The position numbers and the translations under genes were made by a program. A stretch of 64,000 nt of DNA from an uncultured Lachnospiraceae bacterium (GTDB lineage: Bacteria > Bacillota > Clostridia > Lachnospirales > Lachnospiraceae): contig CAMEJJ010000005.1 of NCBI GenBank assembly GCA_945919795.1, positions 62,001 to 126,000 of the forward strand, read 5' to 3'. Below, one piece after another: positions 19,625-27,152 of the stretch. Numbering within the stretch: the first letter of the stretch is position 1; each line of letters begins with the position of its first letter. A model generated the notes under the pieces. That model saw only the letters and a program-made list of their open reading frames with translations, made no database searches and was not told the DNA's origin.

Positions 19625-20563
19625 TCAATTATTGCTAAACAAAGGAGTGGATAAATATCTGTCACCGGAGTCAGGAAGCAGTACCACAATGTTCTTACCT
19701 TTGTTTTCCGGTCTTGCTGCCAGAATGGAAGCTGCTTTTAATGCTGCACCGGATGAAATTCCCACCAGAATACCTTCTGTTACAGCAAATCTCTTTCCTT
19801 CTGCAAAAGCATCTTCATTTTCAATGGCAATGACTTCATCATAAATCTTTGTATTTAACACATCCGGAACAAAACCGGCTCCGATTCCCTGAATCTTGTG
19901 AGCCCCGGGCGTTCCTTTGGATAATACAGGGCTTGTTGCCGGTTCTACTGCAACCACTTTTACATCCGGATTTTGTGATTTTAAGTATTCACCAACACCG
20001 GTTACCGTTCCGCCGGTACCGACACCTGCCACAAAAATGTCTACCTTTCCGTCTGTCTGCTCCCAGATTTCCGGACCTGTTGTTTTCTTATGTGCAGCCG
20101 GATTGGCCGGATTAACAAACTGTCCGAGAATAACAGAGCCCTCGATACTCTCCTTTAATTCCTCTGCTTTTGCAATCGCACCCTTCATTCCTTTGGCACC
20201 TTCTGTTAATACCAGTTCTGCACCGTAGGCTGCAAGAAGATTTCTTCTTTCTACTGACATGGTATCCGGCAGGGTCAGAATTGCTTTGTAGCCTTTTGCT
20301 GCTGCAACTGCTGCAAGACCAATTCCGGTATTACCGCTGGTAGGCTCAATAATCGTTGCGCCGGGTTTCAATATTCCCTGTTGTTCTGCATCTTCAATCA
20401 TGGCCAGTGCAATACGATCCTTTACGGAACCTGCGGGATTTAAGTACTCTAACTTGGCAAGAATCGTTGCATCTGTCACTCCTGCATTGCTACTGTAATT
20501 ACTTACCTCTAAAATCGGTGTGTTTCCAATTAATTCTGCTGCGCTCTTTTTAATCTGACTCAT
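19625..20563 (-). CDS. cysK: Cysteine synthase A (second copy)
   Basis: This is an O-acetylserine sulfhydrylase of fold-type II. The 312-residue product has the PLP-lysine motif [14 protein letters not shown] (about residues 39-52), substrate loop [12 protein letters not shown], phosphate loop [27 protein letters not shown] and the C-terminal [15 protein letters not shown]. It matches classical CysK closely, more so than the 8835-9764 copy. Start ATG 20563 follows AGGAGGAAACAAA. Its 5' region carries a strong promoter, an Rrf2-like operator, a cysteine-rich leader ORF and a LysR-type palindrome (each listed separately), which points to tight control by cysteine supply. Confidence 0.95.
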   Translation of the reverse strand: MSQIKKSAAELIGNTPILEVSNYSSNAGVTDATILAKLEYLNPAGSVKDRIALAMIEDAEQQGILKPGATIIEPTSGNTGIGLAAVAAAKGYKAILTLPDTMSVERRNLLAAYGAELVLTEGAKGMKGAIAKAEELKESIEGSVILGQFVNPANPAAHKKTTGPEIWEQTDGKVDIFVAGVGTGGTVTGVGEYLKSQNPDVKVVAVEPATSPVLSKGTPGAHKIQGIGAGFVPDVLNTKIYDEVIAIENEDAFAEGKRFAVTEGILVGISSGAALKAASILAARPENKGKNIVVLLPDSGDRYLSTPLFSNN

Positions 20564-20642
20564 TTTTGTTTCCTCCTAAAATTCTAATACTCAAAATAAT
20601 AAAGTTTTTATTTCCTTTATAAAAATTCATCTTTCAATCATG

Positions 20643-20702
20643 TTACTCGTATGTACTGCAACATCGGCAACAACATCGCATCGTCATTTTCTTATTCTGC
20701 AT
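20643..20702 (-). CDS. Cysteine-rich leader peptide of cysK (19 aa)
   Basis: The ORF reads MQNKKMTMRCCCRCCSTYE, then TAA. Five of six consecutive codons (TGT TGT TGC CGA TGT TGC) are cysteine. A GGAG Shine-Dalgarno lies six bases before the ATG, and the ORF lies between the cysK promoter (20751-20779) and the cysK start, 79 bases upstream of it. Such a run is what a cysteine-sensing leader would need: ribosomes would stall when charged tRNA-Cys is scarce. I see no strong intrinsic terminator between the leader stop and cysK, so control might act on cysK translation or through Rho. A chance ORF is possible, but the codon run, ribosome site and position argue against it. It is too short for usual gene callers. 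Confidence 0.6.
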   Translation of the reverse strand: MQNKKMTMRCCCRCCSTYE

Positions 20703-20718
20703 AAGCCACTCCTTTTTT

Positions 20719-20735
20719 CCTACTTATCAAATAGG
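20719..20735. promoter_or_regulatory. Rrf2/CymR-like operator in the cysK leader
   Basis: The near-palindrome CCTACTTATCAAATAGG resembles sites of Rrf2-family sulfur/Fe-S repressors (CymR/IscR). It lies about 9-25 bases downstream of the predicted start of transcription, so a bound repressor would block elongation or initiation. Assignment to a regulator is inferred; no rrf2 gene is in the window. Confidence 0.45.
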
Positions 20736-20750
20736 ATTTATTGTAATTAG

Positions 20751-20779
20751 ATTTTAGAACAGAAAAAAAAGGATGTCAA
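20751..20779 (-). promoter_or_regulatory. Strong sigma-A-type promoter of cysK
   Basis: On the minus strand TTGACA (20779-20774), a 17-base spacer and TAAAAT (20756-20751) form a near-consensus promoter. The -35 box lies inside the 3' arm of the hairpin GGATGTC / GACATCC (20771-20792), whose T8 tail also makes it a terminator for anything upstream. Confidence 0.7.
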
Positions 20780-20792
20780 TATAAAGACATCC
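20771..20792 (-). terminator. Hairpin with T8 tail overlapping the cysK -35 box
   Basis: GGATGTC (20792-20786) / GACATCC (20777-20771) is followed on the minus strand by TTTTTTTT. It fits a terminator for the pseudogene remnants at 20911-21631 and shares bases with the cysK promoter. Confidence 0.6.
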
Positions 20793-20820
20793 CTTTTGCT
20801 ATCCTTAAATACTATCACTT

Positions 20821-20841
20821 GTTATAGTTGTTCTCTATAGC
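20821..20841. promoter_or_regulatory. Candidate LysR-type operator upstream of cysK
   Basis: GTTATAG-N7-CTATAGC is one base off a perfect palindrome. It is centred about 87 bases above the predicted cysK transcription start. It shares the half-sites seen at 11397, 24030 and 25230. Confidence 0.5.
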
Positions 20842-20910
20842 AATATTCCACATTTCCCATGATAGTGTTTTATTTCGATGATCATAAATAGTCCTGTAGC
20901 AATGTTCCTT

Positions 20911-21229
20911 TCAATAGTTCAAAAAAGCTTTCCGGTTATAAAACCCAACACCACCCGGATGCGTATTTAAAAATATTGTTTGACCTTCCATCTGATTTGC
21001 CAGCTTCACTACCACATTCCATCCCAAATGCAGTCCCTGATATTCCGGATCAACTGCTACATTTAATATCAGTGCATGAAACCAGATTCTGAATCAGTCC
21101 TTTTTCGATTTCTCCATCATCCGCCTCTATATCATAGAGCATTGCCCAGTCATATCCATCCTGTATCTGAAAAGCCCAACGCTCCAGATCTGTCTGAAAA
21201 GTCGCTTCAGATGCTTTCCGGATTGGAAC
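20911..21229 (-). pseudogene. GNAT acetyltransferase-like remnant, frameshifted
   Basis: From about 21229 the frame that began as a Cys/Met-metabolism enzyme changes to an unrelated sequence (IRKASEATFQTDLERWAF...). Near 21060-21100 it must shift frame to continue as NVAVDPEYQGLHLGWNVVVK, then NTHPGGVGFYNRKAFLN, stop at 20911. VxVDPEYQGLHLG is the acetyl-CoA loop region of GNAT acetyltransferases, with the usual GxG partly lost, and GFYNRKAF is a typical C-terminal block. The fragment has no start of its own. It is the downstream half of a chimeric, decayed locus. Confidence 0.6.
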
Positions 21230-21631
21230 ATCATGACCGGATAAGTATTTGGTTCCACTGTATATCACGATATCGGCTCCCAAAGTCAACGGATTTTGCA
21301 GATATGGTGACAAAAATGTATTATCAACAATTAGCAGCAAATGATTTGCTTTCGTAATCTCTGCCAATGCTTTTATGTCTGTTATATTCATCATGGGATT
21401 CGTCGGTGTTTCGATAAAAACCGCCTTTGTATTTTCCCGGATACAAGCTTTCACATCATCCTTGCTGCAATTGACCGGTGTAATACTAATTCCGTTTTTT
21501 TCGCTGATATGATTGAAAAGCCGAATCGTTCCACCATAAAGATCCGCATCCACGATCAGATGGTCACCCGGCTGAAACAGTTCCATCACGGTTGCAATGG
21601 CTGCCATTCCGGATGAAAAAGCTATTCTGCG
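21230..21631 (-). pseudogene. Truncated Cys/Met-metabolism PLP enzyme (MetB/MetC family)
   Basis: Reading starts abruptly at AFSSGMAAIATVMELFQPGDHL, a block normally about 75-80 residues into cystathionine gamma-synthase/beta-lyase. It follows an in-frame stop just after the preceding methyltransferase gene. It continues through LYGGTIRLFNH, PTNPMMNITDI, VDNTFLSPYLQNPL and the PLP-lysine motif YSGTKYLSGHD, then breaks (about 21230) and runs into GNAT-like sequence. Both the N-terminal part and the C-terminal half are missing, so it cannot be active. Intact homologues usually sit in methionine/cysteine operons, so this looks like a lost sulfur-pathway gene. Confidence 0.8.
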
Positions 21632-21643
21632 TTTTTATTCGGA

Positions 21644-22821
21644 TTAATCGTCTGCATGTTCGTTCTCTCCAATTCTTAACAACCGATATAATGTGGGGGC
21701 AAAGGCAAACTCTTTTCTGATTGCCTCAACCTCCTGCAAATACTTTTCTGCGGCATTTTTTGGCATCATCGGCCGCTTCACCGCCCGAATCATGATATTT
21801 TTAGGGGTATGTTCAAAGTCAACAAATTCTAAAAGCTGTGTCCTATAACCACAATATTCTAACAGATTTCCCCGGATAGCATCCGTGGCAAGGGCGCTGA
21901 ATCGTTCTTTAATAATCCCGTATCTGGATAAAATGCCCAGATTTTCCGGTTTCATCTGTCCGTTTAATTCATGCTGACAGCAGGGAACCGAAAAGATCAT
22001 GCGCGCATTCCAGGTAATGGCATTATATAGGGCAAAATCCGTGGCGGTATCACATGCATGTAAGGTGATAACCATATCAACATCGAAAGGTGCCTGAAAG
22101 CCATCAATATTTCCCATTTCAAAATGTAAATGATCATAACCATACTTTTGGGCGGCGCGGTTGCATTTTTCAATCGCATCTTCTTTCAAATCCAATCCAA
22201 TCATTTCTACGCCAAGATGCATGACCTCGGTTAAATAATAATACACCACAAACGTCAGATAGGATTTTCCACATCCAAAATCAATCACATGAATACGCTC
22301 AAGTTTTTGTTTGGAAATCTCATCATTCAAAATCTCGATAAACCGATTAATCTGCTTATACTTATCATACATGGAGTTTACGACTTTTCCCTCTTTCGTA
22401 AAGACTCCCATATCCATAAGCGGCTCTATCTGCATACCTTCCTGCAAAATATAATTCTTTTTCCGGTTATGACTCTCTTTTTCGGATACTGCCACAATCC
22501 GGTCGTTTGCATTTTTATTTACCTTGTAATTACAGCTTCCCTTTTTGGAAATCAACAGCATATGTTCCTGCGTTTTCGAAAAAGCATTAATCTGCTTAAA
22601 GTTACCTTGCGCTAACTCAAGCATCTTCGAAACTACCATATCCGTTTGGATGTTTTCATGAAACACCTGCTTTTCGGTATATCCGGCAATCTGCCAGCCA
22701 TCCTTTTTAGCTTCCAGCGTAATTTTTTGACAGCCTCCGATTTTAGCCTCGGATTGCTGATAATCACCTTTTCAATCTCATCTTTAAAAATCAGTTCCAA
22801 ATAATATTTTAAATCATCCAT
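21644..22821 (-). pseudogene. SAM-dependent methyltransferase, interrupted by a one-base indel in an A6 run
   Basis: Two overlapping frames make one protein of about 392 residues. The first (22821-22633) encodes MDDLKYYLELIF... to VIISNPRLKSEAVKK. The second resumes as ITLEAKKDGWQIAGYTEKQV and continues to 21644. Adding one A to the six-A run (T-run 22723-22728 on the plus strand) joins them. The downstream frame has SAM motif I HVIDFGCGKSYLTFVV, MIGLDLKEDAIEKC and a PCCQHELNGQ block seen in this family of putative RNA methyltransferases. It may be a sequencing error, a phase-variable tract, transcriptional slippage or true decay. The second frame alone has an ATG (22666) but a poor ribosome site. 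Confidence 0.8.
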
Positions 22822-22961
22822 AAGCGTAAATCCTTTTTATAAGATTGCAAATATATCATGTAAGCGTCAAAAATTTGATGTAACTGTCAAAAGCGTAATT
22901 TGCAAATTCGTTTGCACAAAATCATATAATCATTAAGCAATCCATTGATATCATAGCGCAA

Positions 22962-23873
22962 CTATATCAAGGCTTTATCCTTAAACTTTAAGATTTCTTC
23001 CAGATACTTCTGTCCCAACGGACTGATATTCATTCCCTTACGAATGAGATAACCCACTGTCATAACTTCATCCGAATCCAGTTTCACGGCACAATATTCC
23101 GAACCGTTTAAATCCTCACAAAGAATCCCTGAACAAAGAGTATATCCCTTTAATCCAACCATCAGATTTAAAAGGGTTGCTCTGTCGTTTGCACGAATTA
23201 ACTGTTTATATTCATAAGTCGATAACACTTCCTCCGCAAAATAAAAGGAATTATTACTGCCCTGGTCAAAAGCAAGGCAGGGATAGTCATTGAGTTGTTC
23301 TAAGCTAACCAGTTTCTCTTTCGCAAGCGGATGTTTTTTCCACATATAGGCATAGATACCACAGTTTAACAGCGGATGAAACTCCAGATTGTTCTCCAAA
23401 AAAATCTTGGATAATACATTTCTGTTAAAATCGTTCAGATACAAAATTCCGATTTCACTCTTAAAATTCTTGACATCTTCAATGACATCATTGGTTCTTG
23501 TTTCGTATATTGCAAATTCATATTCATCCATGCCAAACTGCTTTACCATCTCTGAAAAAGCATTGACCGCAAAAGCATAATGCTGGGTGGATACACTGAA
23601 CTTCTTTTTCAATTCCTTTTTGCTGACGTATTTCGCTTCCATCAGCTCATACTGCTGCACAGTCTGTTTCGCATATCCGATAAACTCTTTTCCTTCCGGA
23701 GTCACGGTAATCCCACGGTTCGTTCTTCGAAACAACTCAATCTCGATCTCATTCTCCAGTTCTTTAATGGCTGCCGATAAACTTGGCTGTGAAATAAACA
23801 GCTTTCCGGCCGCTTCGTTCATGGAATTGGATTCTGCTACCGTAATCACATATTTTAATTGTGTAATCGTCAT
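22962..23873 (-). CDS. LysR-family transcriptional regulator
   Basis: The 303-residue product has the winged helix-turn-helix (MTITQLKYVITVAESNSMNEAAGKLFISQPSLSAAIKELE compressed to the first 42 residues) and a C-terminal effector-binding domain (about 90-300). LysR proteins bind T-N11-A palindromes and sense small molecules. The palindrome GTTATAG-N7-CTATAAC lies 157-177 bases upstream of its start, and similar sites precede metY, cysK and the 24510-25142 gene. Control of sulfur assimilation, in the manner of CysL/CysB, is therefore the best guess. Its neighbour is a TSCPD protein. Start ATG 23873 follows AAGGAG. Confidence 0.9.
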   Translation of the reverse strand: MTITQLKYVITVAESNSMNEAAGKLFISQPSLSAAIKELENEIEIELFRRTNRGITVTPEGKEFIGYAKQTVQQYELMEAKYVSKKELKKKFSVSTQHYAFAVNAFSEMVKQFGMDEYEFAIYETRTNDVIEDVKNFKSEIGILYLNDFNRNVLSKIFLENNLEFHPLLNCGIYAYMWKKHPLAKEKLVSLEQLNDYPCLAFDQGSNNSFYFAEEVLSTYEYKQLIRANDRATLLNLMVGLKGYTLCSGILCEDLNGSEYCAVKLDSDEVMTVGYLIRKGMNISPLGQKYLEEILKFKDKALI

Positions 23874-24022
23874 ACCGTTCTTATCTCCTTATCTGATGCT
23901 TTTTCTTTATTGGTATTCTTTAGAAAATAAAATATTTGCAATAAATGCTTATTATAATCTCAGATTGACATATCATCTTTAACAGTATATACATCTTTCT
24001 CAAGAATGCTGGATACCAAACA

Positions 24023-24057
24023 GGCATTTGTTATAGCTATGTTCTATAACAAATGCC
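24023..24057. promoter_or_regulatory. Perfect 14-bp inverted repeat holding a LysR-type site
   Basis: The arms GGCATTTGTTATAG (24023-24036) and CTATAACAAATGCC (24044-24057) pair perfectly around seven bases. The inner part is the same GTTATAG-N7-CTATAAC seen before metY. It lies between the TSCPD gene and the LysR gene. The T-tract is poor (TGTTTGG), so autoregulation by LysR is at least as likely as termination; it may do both. Confidence 0.6.
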
Positions 24058-24097
24058 CAAAATCTCAAGAATTATGATACTCTGCCAATTTGAGCAA

Positions 24098-24355
24098 TTA
24101 AGATTCAGATGCCTTTAAAGCCTGTTCTAAAGCAATAGAAAGCTGATCCGGGCATGATGTCGGGCGAAATCCGCATTTAATTCCACGCAGTCTTTTAATA
24201 GCCTCGTCTACCTTCATGCCGGCCACCAAAGCACCTACCCCCTGCGTATTCCCGTTACATCCTCCGACAAACTGCACAGATTTAATGGTATCCTGCTCTA
24301 ATTCCACCGTAATATTCTGTGAACAAACTCCAACCGGTTTATATTGATAAATCAT
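24098..24355 (-). CDS. TSCPD-domain protein (TIGR03905-like)
   Basis: The 85-residue product holds one TSCPD domain, which takes its name from the CGFRPTSCPDQLSIAL block at residues about 58-73. It also has VGVCSQNITVEL, VQFVGGCNGNTQGVGALVAGM and conserved cysteines at about 9, 33, 58 and 65 that suggest metal binding. The role of stand-alone TSCPD proteins is not known; in ribonucleotide reductases the domain is a C-terminal appendage. The start was set at ATG 24355 behind AAGGAGG. It is upstream of and in the same direction as the LysR gene, inside the sulfur district. Confidence 0.85.
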   Translation of the reverse strand: MIYQYKPVGVCSQNITVELEQDTIKSVQFVGGCNGNTQGVGALVAGMKVDEAIKRLRGIKCGFRPTSCPDQLSIALEQALKASES

Positions 24356-24385
24356 TTCATTTTCCTCCTTCTTTTCGATTCTTTC

Positions 24386-24482
24386 CTTTTGCATTTTCGA
24401 CCCTTGCTATTATTGATGCAACCGAATTGCTACGTTGTACTTTGCAAGCATGAACGGCTTTTGCACTTTCGACCCTTGCATC
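24386..24482. repeat. Direct repeat pair and diverged family-2 fold-back
   Basis: CTTTTGCA(T/C)TTTCGACCCTTGC occurs twice, 73 bases apart (about 24386-24407 and 24459-24480). The second copy's TTGCATC end pairs with GATGCAA at 24415. Reverse-complemented, the unit reads like the GATACCAGGGTCAAAAGTGC repeat at 45282. Confidence 0.55.
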
Positions 24483-24509
24483 ATTCACATTATAAAAAAA
24501 TGAAACTGA

Positions 24510-25142
24510 TTATTCAAGCACATGTTTTTCTTGCAAAACTCTTAATATTTGCTCAGCTAAAACCGCATGTCCTTTCTCATCCATGTGTTCTCTGTCATCA
24601 TCACTCGGATTTACAAAATCGGATGCTGCCAGAAAGTGAACCTGCTTTTGTTTTGCAATCTTTTGGTATTCCCTTTTTAATCCGATAGAGATATCCACTG
24701 ATTTCTGACTAAATTCCGGATCGAACTGTTCTTCCCACACATCCTTTCCCAAATGTATAGGGGAAATAATCAAGATTTTTTCCAGTTCTATGTAACGTAA
24801 CAATTCATCCACACACTGCGATACTCCCTTGGCAATGATATAGGGTGAATTATGATAATAAGCTTTACAATCGTTGGTTCCAAGCATGAGGACAGCAGCA
24901 TCAACCGGATACTGGGATTCTAAAATAAGTGGAAGGGTTGCAAGACCTTTCCTGCCTTTTCTGTAAAAATCCTCGAATACGGTTGTTCTTCCACACAATC
25001 CTTCTTCAATGACATGTACATCTGAGCTGCCTAATTTTTCCTGCAGGATGCTGGTCCATCTGACGCCCCACGGATAGCGTTCCTTTGTTCCGGGAATTAA
25101 CCCCCATGTATTTGAATCGCCATAGCACAACAACTGTTTCAT
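24510..25142 (-). CDS. SGNH/GDSL-family hydrolase (arylesterase/acyl thioesterase-like)
   Basis: This is a predicted cytosolic esterase. The 210-residue product shows all four SGNH blocks: LLCYGDSNTWGLIPG with the catalytic Ser (about residue 9), a Gly in the EEGLCGRTT block, MLGTNDCKAYY with Asn (about 87), and DEKGHAVLAEQI with the catalytic Asp and His near the C-terminus. There is no signal peptide. GDSNTWG and RYPWGVRW match the arylesterase/acetyl-xylan subgroup. A LysR-type palindrome (25230-25250) precedes it, a hint that it may deacylate a sulfur-pathway ester, but this is speculative. Confidence 0.87.
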   Translation of the reverse strand: MKQLLCYGDSNTWGLIPGTKERYPWGVRWTSILQEKLGSSDVHVIEEGLCGRTTVFEDFYRKGRKGLATLPLILESQYPVDAAVLMLGTNDCKAYYHNSPYIIAKGVSQCVDELLRYIELEKILIISPIHLGKDVWEEQFDPEFSQKSVDISIGLKREYQKIAKQKQVHFLAASDFVNPSDDDREHMDEKGHAVLAEQILRVLQEKHVLE

Positions 25143-25229
25143 ACTCTTTCCGCCTTTAACTCTTTCTCGTTGTCTTCTTCAATCTACACCATTCTGTAGT
25201 TAAAGGCAAATATATAAGTTTTTTAACTG

Positions 25230-25250
25230 GTTATAGTATTTTTTTATAAC
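25230..25250. promoter_or_regulatory. Candidate LysR-type operator upstream of the SGNH hydrolase
   Basis: GTTATAG-N7-TTATAAC lies 88-108 bases upstream of the 24510-25142 start, five bases below the end of the Nudix gene. One base differs from the perfect palindrome. Confidence 0.45.
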
Positions 25251-25254
25251 AACA

Positions 25255-25827
25255 TCACGATATCGAGGCATCCTCCTCATCATTTACCGCTGCATATACC
25301 ATTTCGAGTTCTTCCAAAACCATGCAATGAGAGATCGTATTCTGCTTTACCGCTTCCATGCATTGTTCCAAATCCATCCATAAAACGGCATCCACTTCCT
25401 CAGGCTGAAGGATAAAATCCTTCTCATCCTGCGAAAGCCATAAAGCAAATACTCGTGAATATTGCCGGTCACAAAATACCTTTCCGTTAAACTTATCATC
25501 CCATAAAACCAGACGATCTCCACAAAAAATCAAGTCTTCTTCATATGCATGAACACCAAGTTCTTCGGATAGTTCACGCAGAGCCGATTCCACATATCCA
25601 CATCCTGCCGGAATATGACCTGCACTTGAAATATCAAAACATCCCGGAAAGGACTCCTTATTTATGCTTCTTTTTTGAAGAAGAACCTGAATTTTTTCTT
25701 CTTTTTTCCGTACAATCCAGACATGGGATGTCCGGTGCATAATCCCCTGTGTATGCGCTTTTTCTCGTTCAACCGTCTGTCCGGTCGGATTTCCATGTTC
25801 ATCAACAATATCCAGTATTTCTGACAC
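25255..25827 (-). CDS. Nudix hydrolase (IDI/YfcD-like) with altered Nudix box
   Basis: The 190-residue product starts MSEILDIVDEHGNPTG, as in the Nudix group that resembles isopentenyl-diphosphate isomerase, with RTSHVWIVR and LLQKRS. The metal box REL-SEEL-GV (about residues 85-93) is intact. The first Glu of the GX5E element, however, is a Cys (GHIPAGCGY). That residue is mostly structural, so activity may remain. The substrate is unknown; a nucleoside-diphosphate or isoprenoid diphosphate is possible. It is downstream of mnmA with about 130 bases between. Confidence 0.85.
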   Translation of the reverse strand: MSEILDIVDEHGNPTGQTVEREKAHTQGIMHRTSHVWIVRKKEEKIQVLLQKRSINKESFPGCFDISSAGHIPAGCGYVESALRELSEELGVHAYEEDLIFCGDRLVLWDDKFNGKVFCDRQYSRVFALWLSQDEKDFILQPEEVDAVLWMDLEQCMEAVKQNTISHCMVLEELEMVYAAVNDEEDASIS

Positions 25828-25844
25828 TACCTATTCTCCTTCTG

Positions 25845-25915
25845 AATTTAGCAGTTTCATTTCTTCCTGCTTTTAGCAGTTTTCGTTCCCACCTGCATTT
25901 AGCAACTGTCGTTTA
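25845..25915. repeat. Three degenerate ~25-bp tandem repeats
   Basis: TTTAGCAGTTT-like units, each followed by a C/T-rich segment, recur three times between mnmA and the Nudix gene. On the minus strand each reads CTGCTAAA. Function is unknown; slippage is a simple explanation. Confidence 0.5.
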
Positions 25916-25957
25916 TATCTCTTTTTCCTTGATGCCATCAGTTGTTATTCCTGCCAC

Positions 25958-27094
25958 TTAGAGTATTTTTCCGCCTCCGATTACAACATCTCCATCGTAA
26001 AATACCACAGCCTGTCCGGCTGTTATGGCCCTTTGTGGTTCATAAAAGGTCAGGCGGACTTTTCCATCTTCCAAAGGTTCCAACAAAGCATCCGCTTCTT
26101 TTTGTTTATATCTCGTCTTTGCTTTGCATTGCATCGGCTCAGTCAGTTTTTCAATTGAAATCCAGTTTAAATCATTGGCTTCCAGAGTTGTTGTAAACAA
26201 ATCTTCATTTCTTCCCAGAATGACCCGATTCTTTTCCATGTCTTTTTTTAGCACATACATCGGTTCTTTCAAAGAAAGACCCAGACCTTTTCTCTGTCCG
26301 GTTGTATATCGGATTAAGCCCTTATGCTCGCCTAATACTTCTCCTTCTTTGTTTACAAATTCACCATGTGGGAATTCCTTTTCGCAATACCGTTCAATAA
26401 AAGAAGCATAATCACCATCCGGCACAAAACAGATATCCTGACTGTCCGGCTTATTCGCATTCACAAAATGCATATCCTGCGCCATCTGTCGTATCTCGGT
26501 CTTGTGATAATTCCCCAAAGGAAAGAGTGTATGGGCAAGCTGCTCCTGAGTCAGATTGTATAACACATAGCTCTGATCTTTGGATTCATCCAGTCCTTTT
26601 TTTAAGAGAAAACGACCGGTCGTTTCATCTTTTTCAACCCTTGCATAATGGCCGGTCACGACGTAATCATAGCCTAACTCATACATGCGGTGCATGAGTT
26701 TTTCAAATTTCATATACCGATTACATTCAATACAGGGATTCGGTGTCCCACCCTCCATATAAGTATGAACAAAGCGCTGAATCACTTCCTTATCGAAATC
26801 TTCACTGAAATTCAGAACATAATATGGAATATCAAAAGACTGGGCAACCGCTCTTGCATCAGCTACATCGGAAACAGAGCAACAGGTCTTTGTCGCATCA
26901 TCCCGAATATCCTGATTGTCATACAGTTTCATGGTAATTCCCATGCAATCATATCCCGCATTCTTCATTAAACAGACAGCCACCGAAGAATCAATTCCTC
27001 CACTCATGGCAATTAATGCTTTCTTTTTTTCTGTAGTTTCTTTCATTTTCTGTTCCATTTCCTGCTTTATATTCTGACTTATTTCCTGTTTCAT
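25958..27094 (-). CDS. mnmA: tRNA 2-thiouridylase MnmA
   Basis: This enzyme adds sulfur to C2 of the wobble uridine of tRNA for Lys, Glu and Gln. The 378-residue product has the PP-loop AMSGGIDSSVAVCLM (about residues 29-43), the first catalytic Cys in TPNPCIECNRYMKF, and the second in KPDSQDICFVPDGDY. The C-terminal beta-barrel domain includes QRKGLGL and QAVVFYDGDVVIGGG. The N-terminus is about 20 residues longer than usual and charged, so an internal start near MKETTEKKK is possible. Together with the TtcA-like gene it marks a heavy demand for persulfide sulfur in this region. Confidence 0.94.
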   Translation of the reverse strand: MKQEISQNIKQEMEQKMKETTEKKKALIAMSGGIDSSVAVCLMKNAGYDCMGITMKLYDNQDIRDDATKTCCSVSDVADARAVAQSFDIPYYVLNFSEDFDKEVIQRFVHTYMEGGTPNPCIECNRYMKFEKLMHRMYELGYDYVVTGHYARVEKDETTGRFLLKKGLDESKDQSYVLYNLTQEQLAHTLFPLGNYHKTEIRQMAQDMHFVNANKPDSQDICFVPDGDYASFIERYCEKEFPHGEFVNKEGEVLGEHKGLIRYTTGQRKGLGLSLKEPMYVLKKDMEKNRVILGRNEDLFTTTLEANDLNWISIEKLTEPMQCKAKTRYKQKEADALLEPLEDGKVRLTFYEPQRAITAGQAVVFYDGDVVIGGGKIL

Positions 27095-27152
27095 AAACTA
27101 TTTCTTTTCCTGATTTATTTCTAAATCTATATTCATCTCTATTTTGCCGATT

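Noticed and set aside
22633..22821. Treating the 62-codon frame as a separate small gene
   Set aside because: Its sequence continues naturally into the next frame if one A is added in the A6 run; it is the N-terminus of the methyltransferase.
24023..24057. Treating the perfect inverted repeat simply as a terminator
   Set aside because: The T-tract is weak and the core equals the LysR-type site found at three other places, so I list it as regulatory.
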